64,000 bases of DNA from JAUNSR01 sp036655355 (GCA_036655355.1 JAVVQG010000011.1:81468-145467); one strand, 5' to 3'. Counted from the first letter of the stretch, positions 25,484 to 34,523 are shown. Translations and numbers: made by a program. The notes: a model not told the origin generated them from the letters alone.

Positions 25484-27040
25484 CTATTTTTTACGTGGAA
25501 GCGGACCATCTACTTTTGGGTTGTTGATGATCTCCTGTTCCGGAATCTGGAAGAAATAGTAAGGAGAGTTCGCTACGAAATCACTCTGATCCGGGAACAC
25601 CAAGGTATAATGACCTCCGCGCATATTCGGGTATTCAGGAAAATCAGACGCAACCAATACATCGCGTACCAATGATTTCTGCGTACGGGTCAAGTCGAAA
25701 ACGCCCGTTACACCCTCACCCCAGAACTCTCTGCGGCGCTCTTTCAACAAGAACTCCAAATCGAAGGTATAGCCTGTAGTGGCGGCATTACGTTTGGCAC
25801 GTAGTTCGGTAATGATCTCCTCAGAACTCTGAGCACTGCCTCCCTCACCACCACGCAATTTCGCCTCAGCTTCGATAAACCAAGCTTCTGCAGAACGCAT
25901 AAACAGGATATCTCCGCTGGTTTCGCTCTCGCGGAAACGGAATTTCGTATACGTAAGGATATTCTTTACTCGAGGCGCACCATCTCCGCTGTATTCGAAA
26001 AGAGAGAAACGAACATCTTCCTCGTCATATCCCGTTCCGTAATCGAATAGCTTCTTGAAATTCGGATCCGGCACCGCATTTTTGTAATAGGCACGCGTAT
26101 CACCCGGACGCGTATCCAGGTAATTGAAAACATAACTCATATCGTTATTCGAAGCGTTCTGCGCCAAGCCCCACATAAATTCAGGGTTGGCAGATTCATT
26201 GAATCCCGATTGGAAATCTTTCGGAGCCATCAACGGGTAACTGTTTGATTGACGGATATCGTAAGCATGCTTGATTGCCGCATCCATATCCGCTTTCACA
26301 CCACCCTCTTTTGTTGTTCCGCGCGTCAGGTAAGCACGCGCCAAAAACATCGACACCACGTGTTCGTCCATTTCGGCGAAAGCGCTCTTTGTGTATTCGA
26401 GTTTGTTTAATAATTCTTTCGCAATTAGAAGGTCATCAATCAATACCTCATAGATCTCTGCAACAGTAGACAACTCAACCCCTTGGGTAATTTGAGCAAC
26501 ATCGGTGATTCCATTCATATTCGGACATACCGGAAGATCTTTCGCCAAGTCATAAGGCATCTGCCACAAACGCACAATATCCAAATAACACATCGAACGC
26601 AATGCCAACGTCTGGGCATACATCGCCTGTGATTTTTTAGAAGGGGAATTCAACGATTCATAAAACGAGATCGCTTTGTTGCAGTTTGAAATGCAGTTAT
26701 AATATTTACGCCAAATCATATTCACATTGGTACCCAATATATCATTTGTCTTGAAATTATATTGCGTGGTAATCCCTCCGTAGATTCCGCTGGTACCGAT
26801 CATATCGCCACCCAAAGCATCTATCGTCATCAAGGTACTTCTGTAACCGGGATATCCATAAGAGTTAAACCAGTTGGTCAAAGCGTAGAAAGAACCATTA
26901 TACAAAGCTTGCAAAGTTTGGTCTGCATATTCCGGTGCAACAGATTCATCGGTTGCGTTTGAAGGTGGATTTACCGTTAAAAAGTCATCACAGGAAGTAC
27001 ATCCTATCGCGATGAGTAATGCGGCTATATATTTTTTCAT
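25484..27040 (-). CDS. SusD/RagB-like surface lipoprotein
   Basis: A 518-residue glycan- or peptide-binding lipoprotein that forms the lid over its SusC partner. MKKYIAALLIAIGCTSCDDF carries the lipidation cysteine (Cys14 or Cys17) and the acidic residues after it that favour surface export. The SusD N-terminal domain (MIWRKYYNCISNCNKAISFY, LRSMCYLDIVRLWQMPY) and the C-terminal RagB block (GDILFMRSAEAWFIEAEAKL, LLKERRREFWGEG) are clear. Length is normal. It starts 40 bp after the susC stop in the same operon, as always in such pairs. The ligand cannot be told from sequence. Confidence 0.95.
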   Translation of the reverse strand: MKKYIAALLIAIGCTSCDDFLTVNPPSNATDESVAPEYADQTLQALYNGSFYALTNWFNSYGYPGYRSTLMTIDALGGDMIGTSGIYGGITTQYNFKTNDILGTNVNMIWRKYYNCISNCNKAISFYESLNSPSKKSQAMYAQTLALRSMCYLDIVRLWQMPYDLAKDLPVCPNMNGITDVAQITQGVELSTVAEIYEVLIDDLLIAKELLNKLEYTKSAFAEMDEHVVSMFLARAYLTRGTTKEGGVKADMDAAIKHAYDIRQSNSYPLMAPKDFQSGFNESANPEFMWGLAQNASNNDMSYVFNYLDTRPGDTRAYYKNAVPDPNFKKLFDYGTGYDEEDVRFSLFEYSGDGAPRVKNILTYTKFRFRESETSGDILFMRSAEAWFIEAEAKLRGGEGGSAQSSEEIITELRAKRNAATTGYTFDLEFLLKERRREFWGEGVTGVFDLTRTQKSLVRDVLVASDFPEYPNMRGGHYTLVFPDQSDFVANSPYYFFQIPEQEIINNPKVDGPLPRKK

Positions 27041-27080
27041 TTGAATATCGTTTATTTAGTCATTAGGAATTATGTTCCGA

Positions 27081-30000
27081 TTAAAAAGTGAGATTTACAC
27101 CGAATGAGAACGTTTTAACCGCAGGATAACGGTAGCTTGTCGTTCCGTTCAAACCGCCTGATTCCGGATCGATACCGTCTACACCGTAGATTGTGAAGAG
27201 GTTCTCACCTTGGAAGAATACAGAAGCGTTGCTCATCTTCATTGATTTAACCACCTTTTGCGGCACATTGTAAGTAACGGCAAGGTTTTTCAGACGTCCG
27301 AAAGAACCATCGTATAGGTGACGTGAAGATTGTGAAGTGAAGCTGTTCGACACGCTCGATGTCGTTACACGCGGAAACTCGCTGTCTGGATTTTCCGGAG
27401 TCCAACGATCCAACATCTCCTGTGCCCAAGGGCGACCTTTTGAAGAACCGGTAGAGTAGTTACCCAAATAATCGGTAGCATACAATTTACCACCCAAGCT
27501 GTATGAGAACAGTGCCGTAATGGTGAAATCATACACGCGCAGATCCATATTCACCCCGCCATACACTTTTGGTAACGCACTGCCCATGTTCTGACGGTCA
27601 TTCGCCGAAGCCGTTGCGTATTGTGTTGTTTTATAACGTTTCCCATTTTCATCGAACAGATACCATGCGGCCTCACCGCCGTTAGCTTTCTTCGAGGTCT
27701 CATAGATTTTGCCCGTTCCATTCTCACGGTCATACAACGCCTCTCCGGCTACGGTGTTACCGGCCCATTCAACCAGTCTGAATCCGTAGATATCGCCACC
27801 TTCAACCAGGAATTTCGTTCCGGACTGAATCCCTTTCTTCACAGGGAAAGAGGTGATGCGATTGCGGTAATGCGCCAAGTTCAGACCCATGTCGAATGAA
27901 ATATTCTTGGAGGTGTAGATCGTTCCTTTCAAATCCATCTCGATACCCGTATTCTTCATCGCACCGATGTTTGAAAGAATAGAGGAGTAACCCGAAGAGG
28001 AAGGGAGATCTAATCCGTATAATAAATCTTTCGAGGCACGGTGGAAATATTCGAAGCTACCGCGCAAACGGTTTTCAAACAAAGCGAAGTCCGCTCCCAC
28101 ATTGAAATTCAAATTGGTTTCCCACGTCAAGTCACGATTTGCAAGCGTTGCAATGTAAAGGCCGGGAGAGTTCCCCACCTGCCCCGATTCATATACCGAC
28201 TGGTAAGGATAATAACCGGATAACTCCTGATTACCCTGTGCTCCGTAACTGACACGCAGTTTCAAGAGGTTGATCTGTGTCAGATCCTGCATGAATTCCT
28301 CTCTTGCCATGTTCCAAGCCGCACCAACCGACCAGAAGTTACCCCAGCGATTCTCTTTGTGGAATTTCGAAGAACCGTCTCGACGGAATGATCCCGAGAG
28401 GTTATATTTTCCTTCGTAATTGTATTCGGCACGTCCCATAAAGCCGGCCAACGTGAATTTATCCGAATAGCCTGAATAACCCGATACGACCGATCCCGCA
28501 TCCGGCTCCATAATTCCCGGCAGTGGGAATGAGCTTCTGCTACCGCCGGTATATTCGCGATTGTATCCGTAGATTTCTTGTCCCGCCATCAATGAAACGA
28601 TGTGTGACTCATTGAACTCTTTGTTATAATTCAGGATGTTGTTAAACGTATAACTTCTGGTCAGCAAAGTACTTCTTCCGGCAGAGGTAGTCTCCAGATT
28701 CTGCATCACCTCTTTCTGTCCGTCGGGACCTGTAGATGATAATGCGGTGAAAGATGGGGAGTACGAATGATTATTCCGCATGCTGATATCGGTACTGTAT
28801 GAGGTTTTGAATTTCAACCCTTTCAACACCTCCATTTTCTCATGCATCGTTCCGAAATCGAACTCAAGGCTTCCGCGCATTGAAATCAGGTCTCGTTTAC
28901 TCTGATCTTTAGAGAGTGGCAATGAAGCCATCAGGTTATTCGTTGCGAAGGAACTTGTACGATACGGACCGAAGTCAGAAATCTTCTTCCCGTCTTTATC
29001 ATACAAATACTCACCGGTTTCCGGATTTCTTTTATACATCGGATAGAAAGAGGGCATCATCTGTCCGTAGCTGAACGCATTGCCTACGTTACTATCCTGT
29101 GAGTCATTAAAATCGGTTTTACTATTCGAATAGCCCATATTCAACATCAGTTTGAGCCATTTGGTCGTCTGGTTGTTGATGTTTGCTCTTACAGAGGTAC
29201 GTGAAAACCCGGAGCCCATGGTAATACCCTTCTCGTTCAAATGTCCTGCAGAAACAAAATATTGTGTCAGCTTGCTACCTCCCGAAACGTTTGCATTCAC
29301 TTCGTAACGTTCGCCTGTGCCGATCACTTCATCCTGCCAGTTGTCATCCCAAAGAGGAGAAAGTCCCGCTTTGAGTTTTCCGTCGATTCCTACCGGCTCG
29401 GGATTTTGCGTTCCGTACGGGTTAATCCCCATGTCGGCGATCAATCCTTTGGAAGCAAGTATCGCAGCTTCTTCAGCCGTTTTCTTATTATCCATAAAAC
29501 CATTGCGGAGTGCTTCCCAACGAAGCTCCATCCAATCATTGGTACCCATGAGTTCTACGGGTTTCACCGCACGTTTAGACCATCCGGCCGTAGCACGCAC
29601 ATTTACGGTAGGCGCTTTGTCGGCTCCTCCCCCTTTTGTAGTGATCATCACAACACCGTTACCGGCACGAGATCCGTAAAGAGCTGCCGAAGCGGCATCT
29701 TTGAGAACCACCATCGATTCAATATCGGCAGGATTGATACTGGAAAGGTCTCCGTCAAACGGAACTCCGTCAATCACATAAAGCGGAGCGCTAGAGGCAT
29801 TGATCGACCCAACCCCGCGTACTCGGATCGTGGCTTCCGCACCGGGCTGACCGGAGGAGCTACTTACCTGCACACCGGCGGCTGCACCTTGTAAAGCGGT
29901 TGTCAGGTTCGATACCTGAGCGGTATTCAGACGGTTGTTATCCACCACGGCCAAAGCCCCGGTAAATGTATTTTTCTTAGCCGTTCCGTAAGCAACCACT

Positions 30001-30338
30001 ACAACTTCATCCAACTGCTGATTGTCCGTATCCATCTCCACCACTTTTGCCTGCGTTGCGGATAACTCCTTGGGTAACATTCCGATATAGGAGAAAACCA
30101 ATGTTTTCCCATCGGGGACTTCCAATGTGTAATTTCCGTCAATATCGGTTACGGTTCCGATATGCGTACCTTTTACCACTACGGATGCTCCTACGATAGG
30201 ATCACCGTTTGCTTCCACTACTTTCCCTGTAATTTTCTTTCCCGGACTCTGTGCAAACGCCAGATTGGTACTCAACAAAACAGCCTGACTTATGATCAGA
30301 CCTTTTGCCAAATGATTTAAATATTTTCCAGCACTCAT
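27081..30338 (-). CDS. SusC/RagA-like TonB-linked outer-membrane transporter
   Basis: A 1085-residue TonB-dependent transporter. After a signal peptide (about 1-29, ending LAFAQ) comes a CarboxypepD_reg-like domain (about 34-110; ITGKVVEANGDPIVGASVVV), the region DEVVVVAYGTAKKNTFTGA that holds the TonB-box-like stretch, the plug (about 115-235; IRVRGVGSINASSAPLYVID, MVVLKDAASAALYGSRAGNG) and a 22-strand barrel ending in YPAVKTFSFGVNLTF. It has no STN domain, so it is not coupled directly to an anti-sigma factor. A -7 box lies at 30371-30378, 33 bp upstream. It forms an operon with susD; substrate unknown. Confidence 0.95.
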   Translation of the reverse strand: MSAGKYLNHLAKGLIISQAVLLSTNLAFAQSPGKKITGKVVEANGDPIVGASVVVKGTHIGTVTDIDGNYTLEVPDGKTLVFSYIGMLPKELSATQAKVVEMDTDNQQLDEVVVVAYGTAKKNTFTGALAVVDNNRLNTAQVSNLTTALQGAAAGVQVSSSSGQPGAEATIRVRGVGSINASSAPLYVIDGVPFDGDLSSINPADIESMVVLKDAASAALYGSRAGNGVVMITTKGGGADKAPTVNVRATAGWSKRAVKPVELMGTNDWMELRWEALRNGFMDNKKTAEEAAILASKGLIADMGINPYGTQNPEPVGIDGKLKAGLSPLWDDNWQDEVIGTGERYEVNANVSGGSKLTQYFVSAGHLNEKGITMGSGFSRTSVRANINNQTTKWLKLMLNMGYSNSKTDFNDSQDSNVGNAFSYGQMMPSFYPMYKRNPETGEYLYDKDGKKISDFGPYRTSSFATNNLMASLPLSKDQSKRDLISMRGSLEFDFGTMHEKMEVLKGLKFKTSYSTDISMRNNHSYSPSFTALSSTGPDGQKEVMQNLETTSAGRSTLLTRSYTFNNILNYNKEFNESHIVSLMAGQEIYGYNREYTGGSRSSFPLPGIMEPDAGSVVSGYSGYSDKFTLAGFMGRAEYNYEGKYNLSGSFRRDGSSKFHKENRWGNFWSVGAAWNMAREEFMQDLTQINLLKLRVSYGAQGNQELSGYYPYQSVYESGQVGNSPGLYIATLANRDLTWETNLNFNVGADFALFENRLRGSFEYFHRASKDLLYGLDLPSSSGYSSILSNIGAMKNTGIEMDLKGTIYTSKNISFDMGLNLAHYRNRITSFPVKKGIQSGTKFLVEGGDIYGFRLVEWAGNTVAGEALYDRENGTGKIYETSKKANGGEAAWYLFDENGKRYKTTQYATASANDRQNMGSALPKVYGGVNMDLRVYDFTITALFSYSLGGKLYATDYLGNYSTGSSKGRPWAQEMLDRWTPENPDSEFPRVTTSSVSNSFTSQSSRHLYDGSFGRLKNLAVTYNVPQKVVKSMKMSNASVFFQGENLFTIYGVDGIDPESGGLNGTTSYRYPAVKTFSFGVNLTF

Positions 30339-30370
30339 TAATTAAAATATGATAAGATTAACGTTAGTAG

Positions 30371-30378
30371 CAAATATA
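30371..30378 (-). promoter_or_regulatory. Bacteroidota -7 box of the susC/susD operon
   Basis: Reads TATATTTG then CT on the minus strand, giving susC a leader of about 27 nt. Confidence 0.65.
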
Positions 30379-30613
30379 AACTTAAATTGATAGTTTTTCC
30401 TATTATTATATAATTTAAACATTTAGCATCCAAACTAAAAACTGTAAGCAAAATAGGCATCAAACACCCAATATAAGAACCTTTTTGGGCAAAATAGTAA
30501 TATTGTGTAGAAATAATATATATATTAACGATTGTTTATAAAAATAACCGATATATAATAATTTACACATTCGTTAAAAGGAGATAAATTTCAACAGAAA
30601 ATAGCGAATCGCA

Positions 30614-30737
30614 TCCGAAAAGAGCACAAACAAAATAACCGAAAAGAGCACAAACAAAACAGCTGAAAAGAGCGCATCACAGCTGAAAAGAACACAAACA
30701 AAACTGCCGAAAACAAAATAGCCGAAAACAAAAAGAG
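30614..30737. repeat. Degenerate tandem repeat of about 24 bp upstream of susC
   Basis: Six units begin CCGAAAA or CTGAAAA and mostly continue AGAGCACAAACAAAA; the last two are shortened. They lie in the 560-bp gap (30339-30898) between susC and the first M56 gene. On minus they make a hydrophobic reading frame rich in Phe, Val and Leu, which is not considered a gene. The rest of the gap holds the susC promoter and the duplicated 3' end at 30827-30854. Confidence 0.7.
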
Positions 30738-30826
30738 GAAACCCCAAAATTAAATTTGAGATCTCCCCTTTCCGGCTCATTGGATTTAAATTACGCCTAA
30801 TTCAAATACAAAACAACTTTTTGACT

Positions 30827-30854
30827 CAGATTACTTCTTCGTAGCAATCTCAAT
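30827..30854 (-). pseudogene. Duplicated 3' end of the M56 gene after its stop codon
   Basis: TCAGATTACTTCTTCGTAG followed by C/T-AATCTC-A/G-AT occurs here and, 68 bp upstream, at the end of the M56 gene (30895-30922), with two differences in 28 bp. On minus this copy reads ...IEIATKK-stop, against IEITTKK-stop of the intact gene. It looks like a leftover from a tandem duplication. Confidence 0.55.
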
Positions 30855-30898
30855 TTGCAACCGATTACGGCATCGTGGTACCGTTTTTTTGAATCAGA

Positions 30899-32668
30899 TT
30901 ACTTCTTCGTAGTAATCTCGATGGCACCGTTTTTACCGCGATCGCCGTATTTTTTTACGGCAGCTTCATCCTTCATGACATTAATCGTCTCAATCCGGTT
31001 GGGATCGATGGAATTCAAATCGTAGCCGACAGCTTGGGTCGCACCGTCTACCACAACAACTGGTTTCGGTTTAGCGGGAGTAGCCGGTTTTGAATCACCA
31101 CCTCCCTGCAGACGGAATGAAACAGGCAATGTATAGAGTACGTTTACAGGAACTCCGCGTTGTTTCCCCGGTTTCCAATCTTGCATTCCCTTTATGACAC
31201 GAATCGCTTCGGCATCCAAATCTGGTGAAACGCCTCGCTTGATTTCAATATCGGCAACTTTTCCGGTTTTCGTAATCACGAATCCTACGATTACCCTGCC
31301 TTGGATTTTTTTCTCCTGTGCTGTAACCGGGTATTTGATATTTTTCGCAAGATATTCCAAAAGCGCATTTACACCGCCCGGATATTCAGGCATCTCTTCT
31401 ACTACGGTAAAAACCTCATCAGATCCTTTTCGCTTCACCGGTTTATCATCAGCAGCATAACCTACCACTACGATTTCGTCACCTTCAACGGCTTGCATCG
31501 GCATTACAACTTTCAGTCCTTTCGAATTCGAATTGGAAGGAGCGATTTCAATTGATTTTCTTCCTACGTACGAGAACGCCACTTCCTCTCCCGGATTCAG
31601 ATTCAGCGAGAAATTACCCTCTTTGTCTGAAATCGTTCCATAAGAAGATCCTTTCACAATCACACTGGCACCCGGAATGGAGATGCCCTTTTCATCCACC
31701 ACTGTTCCGGTTACGGCCATTTTACCGTCTTGATTGAGAGCGGGTAATTCAATCACCTCACTTTTAACCTTACTGATCACGGCCTGTGCATTCCCCGAAA
31801 TGATCAAGAGCCCTGCTACCGGAATAAGCAATGCATATTTCAGTAACGAATTTTTGTTTGATTTGTCTCTGTTCATCATAATAATACGTCTTTTAAATTG
31901 TGGAATATTAAAATTATTGACAAGCTTGTTCGATGTTACATGATGACACAACCGCAACAATGAATATTGATAGGTAGTTGCTTCGATTCCTTTATCAAGC
32001 ACCTCCTCATCGGCAAGATGCTCCAGATTCACCCTGATTTCCTGTTTTAAAAGCCAGACAAAAGGGTTAAACCAAAAGAAAATGGTAAAGAGCTCGCTGA
32101 AAAGAACATCCAATGAATGATATTGGCGGGCATGTGTCAATTCGTGGGTAAGAATCTGATTCCCTTCCTGGGCGCTATAGCGGTCCGGATTGATAAAGAC
32201 CCAGAAGAAGAAAGAGAAAGGAGTGTCGTTGTCGGAAAGGCTCAACACGGTATGCGATCCGATTTTACGGGGAACAGCCCGGCGACGGGTCATGAGCAGT
32301 GAGATCAACTGAATGATCATCCGGAACAACAGCAATGCGATTCCGGCGATGTACACCGTTAAACCGATTTGCGACAAGGTGAGTGCGGATGTTTCGGAAT
32401 CGGGACTCACTACAACTTCGGCTAGTTCCGTATTTGTAACTCCGTTTACGATTACATAGGGCGTAAGGATCTCGTGAATCGGATCTTTTGACAAAAGCCA
32501 GTCCGCGATATCCACCAACGGATACAGCATGGAGAAAAACAGGATCGCGAGTAATGTAAACCGCCGCATCTTAAAGTAGGTATTCTGAAAGACAACGAGT
32601 CGATAAAAGGCGTAAAAGAGGATGAGCGACACACTCGATTTTAAGAGATAGCTATAGATCGTTTCCAT
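30899..32668 (-). CDS. M56 (BlaR1-like) metallopeptidase sensor with TonB-C and plug-like tail
   Basis: A 589-residue inner-membrane zinc protease that should cleave or derepress its BlaI partner. N-terminal helices (residues 6-27, 35-60, 100-127) flank the M56 domain with zinc motif HELTH (175-179) and a downstream acidic ligand in NLEHLADEE. After a last helix (278-296) the outer part has a CarboxypepD_reg-like domain (317-396), a TonB C-terminal domain (440-520; KYPVTAQEKKIQGRVIVGFV, LYTLPVSFRL) and a piece like the plug of SusC proteins (536-589; IETINVMKDEAAVKKYGDRG). ATG 32668 was chosen over 32719, which would overlap blaI. It lies 28 bp after blaI. There is no penicillin-binding domain, so the signal is not a beta-lactam in the usual way. 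Confidence 0.88.
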   Translation of the reverse strand: METIYSYLLKSSVSLILFYAFYRLVVFQNTYFKMRRFTLLAILFFSMLYPLVDIADWLLSKDPIHEILTPYVIVNGVTNTELAEVVVSPDSETSALTLSQIGLTVYIAGIALLLFRMIIQLISLLMTRRRAVPRKIGSHTVLSLSDNDTPFSFFFWVFINPDRYSAQEGNQILTHELTHARQYHSLDVLFSELFTIFFWFNPFVWLLKQEIRVNLEHLADEEVLDKGIEATTYQYSLLRLCHHVTSNKLVNNFNIPQFKRRIIMMNRDKSNKNSLLKYALLIPVAGLLIISGNAQAVISKVKSEVIELPALNQDGKMAVTGTVVDEKGISIPGASVIVKGSSYGTISDKEGNFSLNLNPGEEVAFSYVGRKSIEIAPSNSNSKGLKVVMPMQAVEGDEIVVVGYAADDKPVKRKGSDEVFTVVEEMPEYPGGVNALLEYLAKNIKYPVTAQEKKIQGRVIVGFVITKTGKVADIEIKRGVSPDLDAEAIRVIKGMQDWKPGKQRGVPVNVLYTLPVSFRLQGGGDSKPATPAKPKPVVVVDGATQAVGYDLNSIDPNRIETINVMKDEAAVKKYGDRGKNGAIEITTKK

Positions 32669-32696
32669 GTTTCCAGTTATTAGAGGCGACCGGTAT

Positions 32697-33062
32697 TTAT
32701 TTGGTCCGGTTCTTTTCAATCAATTCAATAATATCTTGCAAATCCTCGGGAGTCAGCTTTTCCTCTTTTGCGAAGAAAGAAACCATCTCCTTATAGGAGT
32801 TGGCAAAATAGTTACTGACAAATCCCGACATAAACCTCTTTTTATACTCTTTCTCTGCGATCAAAGGAGTATAGTGCCACATATTCCCCATCCTTTCGGA
32901 TGCCAGATAACCTTTCTTCTCCAGATTCTTTATGATAGACGCCAACGTTGTGTAGGGGGGTTTGGGTTCAGGCATCTTTTCTAGAAAATCTTTTATAAAC
33001 CCCTTGTCGCTTTGCCAGATCACCAGCATCACTTCTTCTTCTGTTGTTGTTAATTTTTCCAT
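32697..33062 (-). CDS. BlaI/MecI-family transcriptional repressor, locus 1
   Basis: A 121-residue repressor: winged helix about 1-70 (MEKLTTTEEEVMLVIWQSDK, YTTLASIIKNLEKKGYLASE, MWHYTPLI) and a helical C-terminal dimer domain where M56 partners cleave. Length and motifs match BlaI/MecI/CopY. It is the first gene of the operon with the M56 sensor. Two inverted repeats at 33087-33103 and 33107-33121 lie next to the likely -7 box and are probably its own operators (autoregulation). Confidence 0.92.
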   Translation of the reverse strand: MEKLTTTEEEVMLVIWQSDKGFIKDFLEKMPEPKPPYTTLASIIKNLEKKGYLASERMGNMWHYTPLIAEKEYKKRFMSGFVSNYFANSYKEMVSFFAKEEKLTPEDLQDIIELIEKNRTK

Positions 33063-33078
33063 ATCGATTCTTTAAATA

Positions 33079-33086
33079 CAAGCCTA
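33079..33086 (-). promoter_or_regulatory. Probable -7 box of BlaI-M56 operon 1
   Basis: Reads TAGGCTTG on minus, one mismatch from TAnnTTTG, and touches the operator at 33087. Confidence 0.4.
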
Positions 33087-33121
33087 TTACGAACTCTTCG
33101 TAAATCTACGATAATTTCGTA
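33087..33121. promoter_or_regulatory. Paired inverted-repeat operators of BlaI, locus 1
   Basis: TTACGAA-CTC-TTCGTAA (33087-33103) is a perfect inverted repeat; TACGA-N5-TCGTA (33107-33121) is a second one, with centres 19 bp apart. Both lie in the promoter, where a BlaI dimer pair would block RNA polymerase. Confidence 0.7.
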
Positions 33122-33331
33122 ATAGTGGACAAATAAGTCGTATTTAATTCACTATATCCTGTCAAATAACATATAATGAAGAAGTTTCCGAATTATTTTC
33201 GAAGCGATTGTATTTTTAAAGCGATCTTATTTTCAAAACAGAAAGAGGAAAGGGTTAATTGCAGCCGGTTGCCTAGAGAATTTTACAGGGATCCGATACT
33301 TTCCTCCGGAGAATCACTTTAAACCAAACGC

Positions 33332-33407
33332 CAAGGCGGTGGTTCGGTCGAAGCAAGGCGGTGGTTCGGTCGAAGCAAGGCGGTGGTTCAGTCGAACCAA
33401 GGCGGTG
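33332..33407. repeat. 22-bp tandem repeat between BlaI operon 1 and the glycan operon
   Basis: CAAGGCGGTGGTTCGGTCGA plus AG repeats at 33332, 33354 and 33376 (the third with two changes), followed by a partial copy. It is far more G+C-rich than the rest of the 484-bp gap (33063-33546), which otherwise holds the BlaI operators and the terminator at 33490-33543. Confidence 0.8.
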
Positions 33408-33489
33408 ACGCGCAAATAGAAGTGCTACACATTTAATAAACAGTGCATTACAAATACAAATCACAGTATCTCTGCGCTTTTATCCCCTT

Positions 33490-33543
33490 TAAAAAGAAGA
33501 GGCTGCCCAAAATCCATTCGCATGAATTTTAGGCAGCCTCTGG
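33490..33543 (-). terminator. Intrinsic terminator of the glycan operon
   Basis: GAGGCTGCC (33499-33507) pairs with GGCAGCCTC (33532-33540), with an inner A/T stem and a T-run on the minus strand. Confidence 0.88.
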
Positions 33544-33546
33544 TTC

Positions 33547-34470
33547 CTATTGTTTTTTCGGTGTCGTTAGGTATTCAATCTGAGGTTTGAAAGATAATCC
33601 TTTCCAAAACCCTTTTCGAAGAACCTGTATAAAAGCCTTGTGCTCCTCCACCGGTCTCTTTCGAACTTTTCGCACTGCGCGGCGATAAGCGTTCCAGGTA
33701 GAGAAAACAAAGATAAACCGGTTTTTTCGCCGACTTCTCAAATAGGTGCTATTGCGGATATCATAATAGAACTTCCACAAGGTTTCAATCGGAGCGGTAT
33801 GTATTTCCGATACGTAATTCACAGCCGTTTTATGGAGTGCGACACTGTGGGGAGCATAGATTCCAAAATAACCCGCATCGTAAATGCGTGATGTGAACTC
33901 AATATCATCTCCCCAAATAAAGAATTCGCTGATCGGCAATCCCACTTCGTAAACCGCTTGCGTTTTAATCAACAGCGAAACAAAAGAGGCCGATTTGGCC
34001 AGAAGGACATCCCTCTGATTCGAAAAATAATTCAGCGGAATGCGATCTTTTCGTCCCACATCAAAAAACGGAAGATTCATCTTGTGGACCATTCCGTCCG
34101 TCCAAACCACCTTACTGCAAACAAAACCCACCTTCTCATCGGCCTTGGTACCCTCCACAAGCTCTTGAAGCGTATCGGGAGTAGGAATCGTATCGTCATC
34201 CATTACCCAGATCCATTCACACTCCGCCTCTATCGCCTTTTTGATTCCATGCGTGAAGCCACCGGCTCCTCCAATATTCTCCGGCAAATGAATCACCGTG
34301 ATCTGAGAATCGTTTGTCAACGTATTTAGGTAATCGGCAGTACCGTCTGTCGAATTATTATTTATAATAAAGATTTGGTTAGGTGCAAACGTCTGCGATT
34401 TGACAGCTTCAATATTCTCCTTCAACAACCGGAGACGATTGTATGTCACTATCACACAATTAATTTTCAT
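33547..34470 (-). CDS. GT2 glycosyltransferase, GlfT2/rhamnosyltransferase-like
   Basis: A 307-residue GT-A enzyme that adds a sugar from a nucleotide donor. INCVIVTYNRLRLLKENIEA is the usual start; INNNSTDGTADYL and the metal motif WVMDDDT follow, and ENIGGAGGFTHGIKKA with IWGDDIEFTSRI is the form seen in galactofuranosyl- and rhamnosyltransferases related to GlfT2. The C-terminus is basic and may sit on the membrane. It is the last gene of the glycan operon before the terminator. UDP-galactopyranose mutase in the same operon supports a UDP-galactofuranose donor, but this is inference. Leader motif ATAATATACAGATG precedes the ATG. Confidence 0.87.
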   Translation of the reverse strand: MKINCVIVTYNRLRLLKENIEAVKSQTFAPNQIFIINNNSTDGTADYLNTLTNDSQITVIHLPENIGGAGGFTHGIKKAIEAECEWIWVMDDDTIPTPDTLQELVEGTKADEKVGFVCSKVVWTDGMVHKMNLPFFDVGRKDRIPLNYFSNQRDVLLAKSASFVSLLIKTQAVYEVGLPISEFFIWGDDIEFTSRIYDAGYFGIYAPHSVALHKTAVNYVSEIHTAPIETLWKFYYDIRNSTYLRSRRKNRFIFVFSTWNAYRRAVRKVRKRPVEEHKAFIQVLRKGFWKGLSFKPQIEYLTTPKKQ

Positions 34471-34523
34471 CTGTATATTATTTATTTTCAGACAAGTTTA
34501 CCAATATAATTTTAATTCTAGTC

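Noticed and set aside
29241..29894. Plus-strand open frame of 217 codons
   Set aside because: Shadow of susC; the minus-strand transporter is complete.
30574..30780. Minus-strand hydrophobic frame of 68 codons rich in Phe, Val and Leu
   Set aside because: Made by the A/G-biased 24-bp repeat; looks like a membrane peptide only through low complexity, and lacks a start signal.
32669..32719. Longer start of the first M56 gene at 32719
   Set aside because: It overlaps the end of blaI, and the extra residues do not look like a membrane-protein start.
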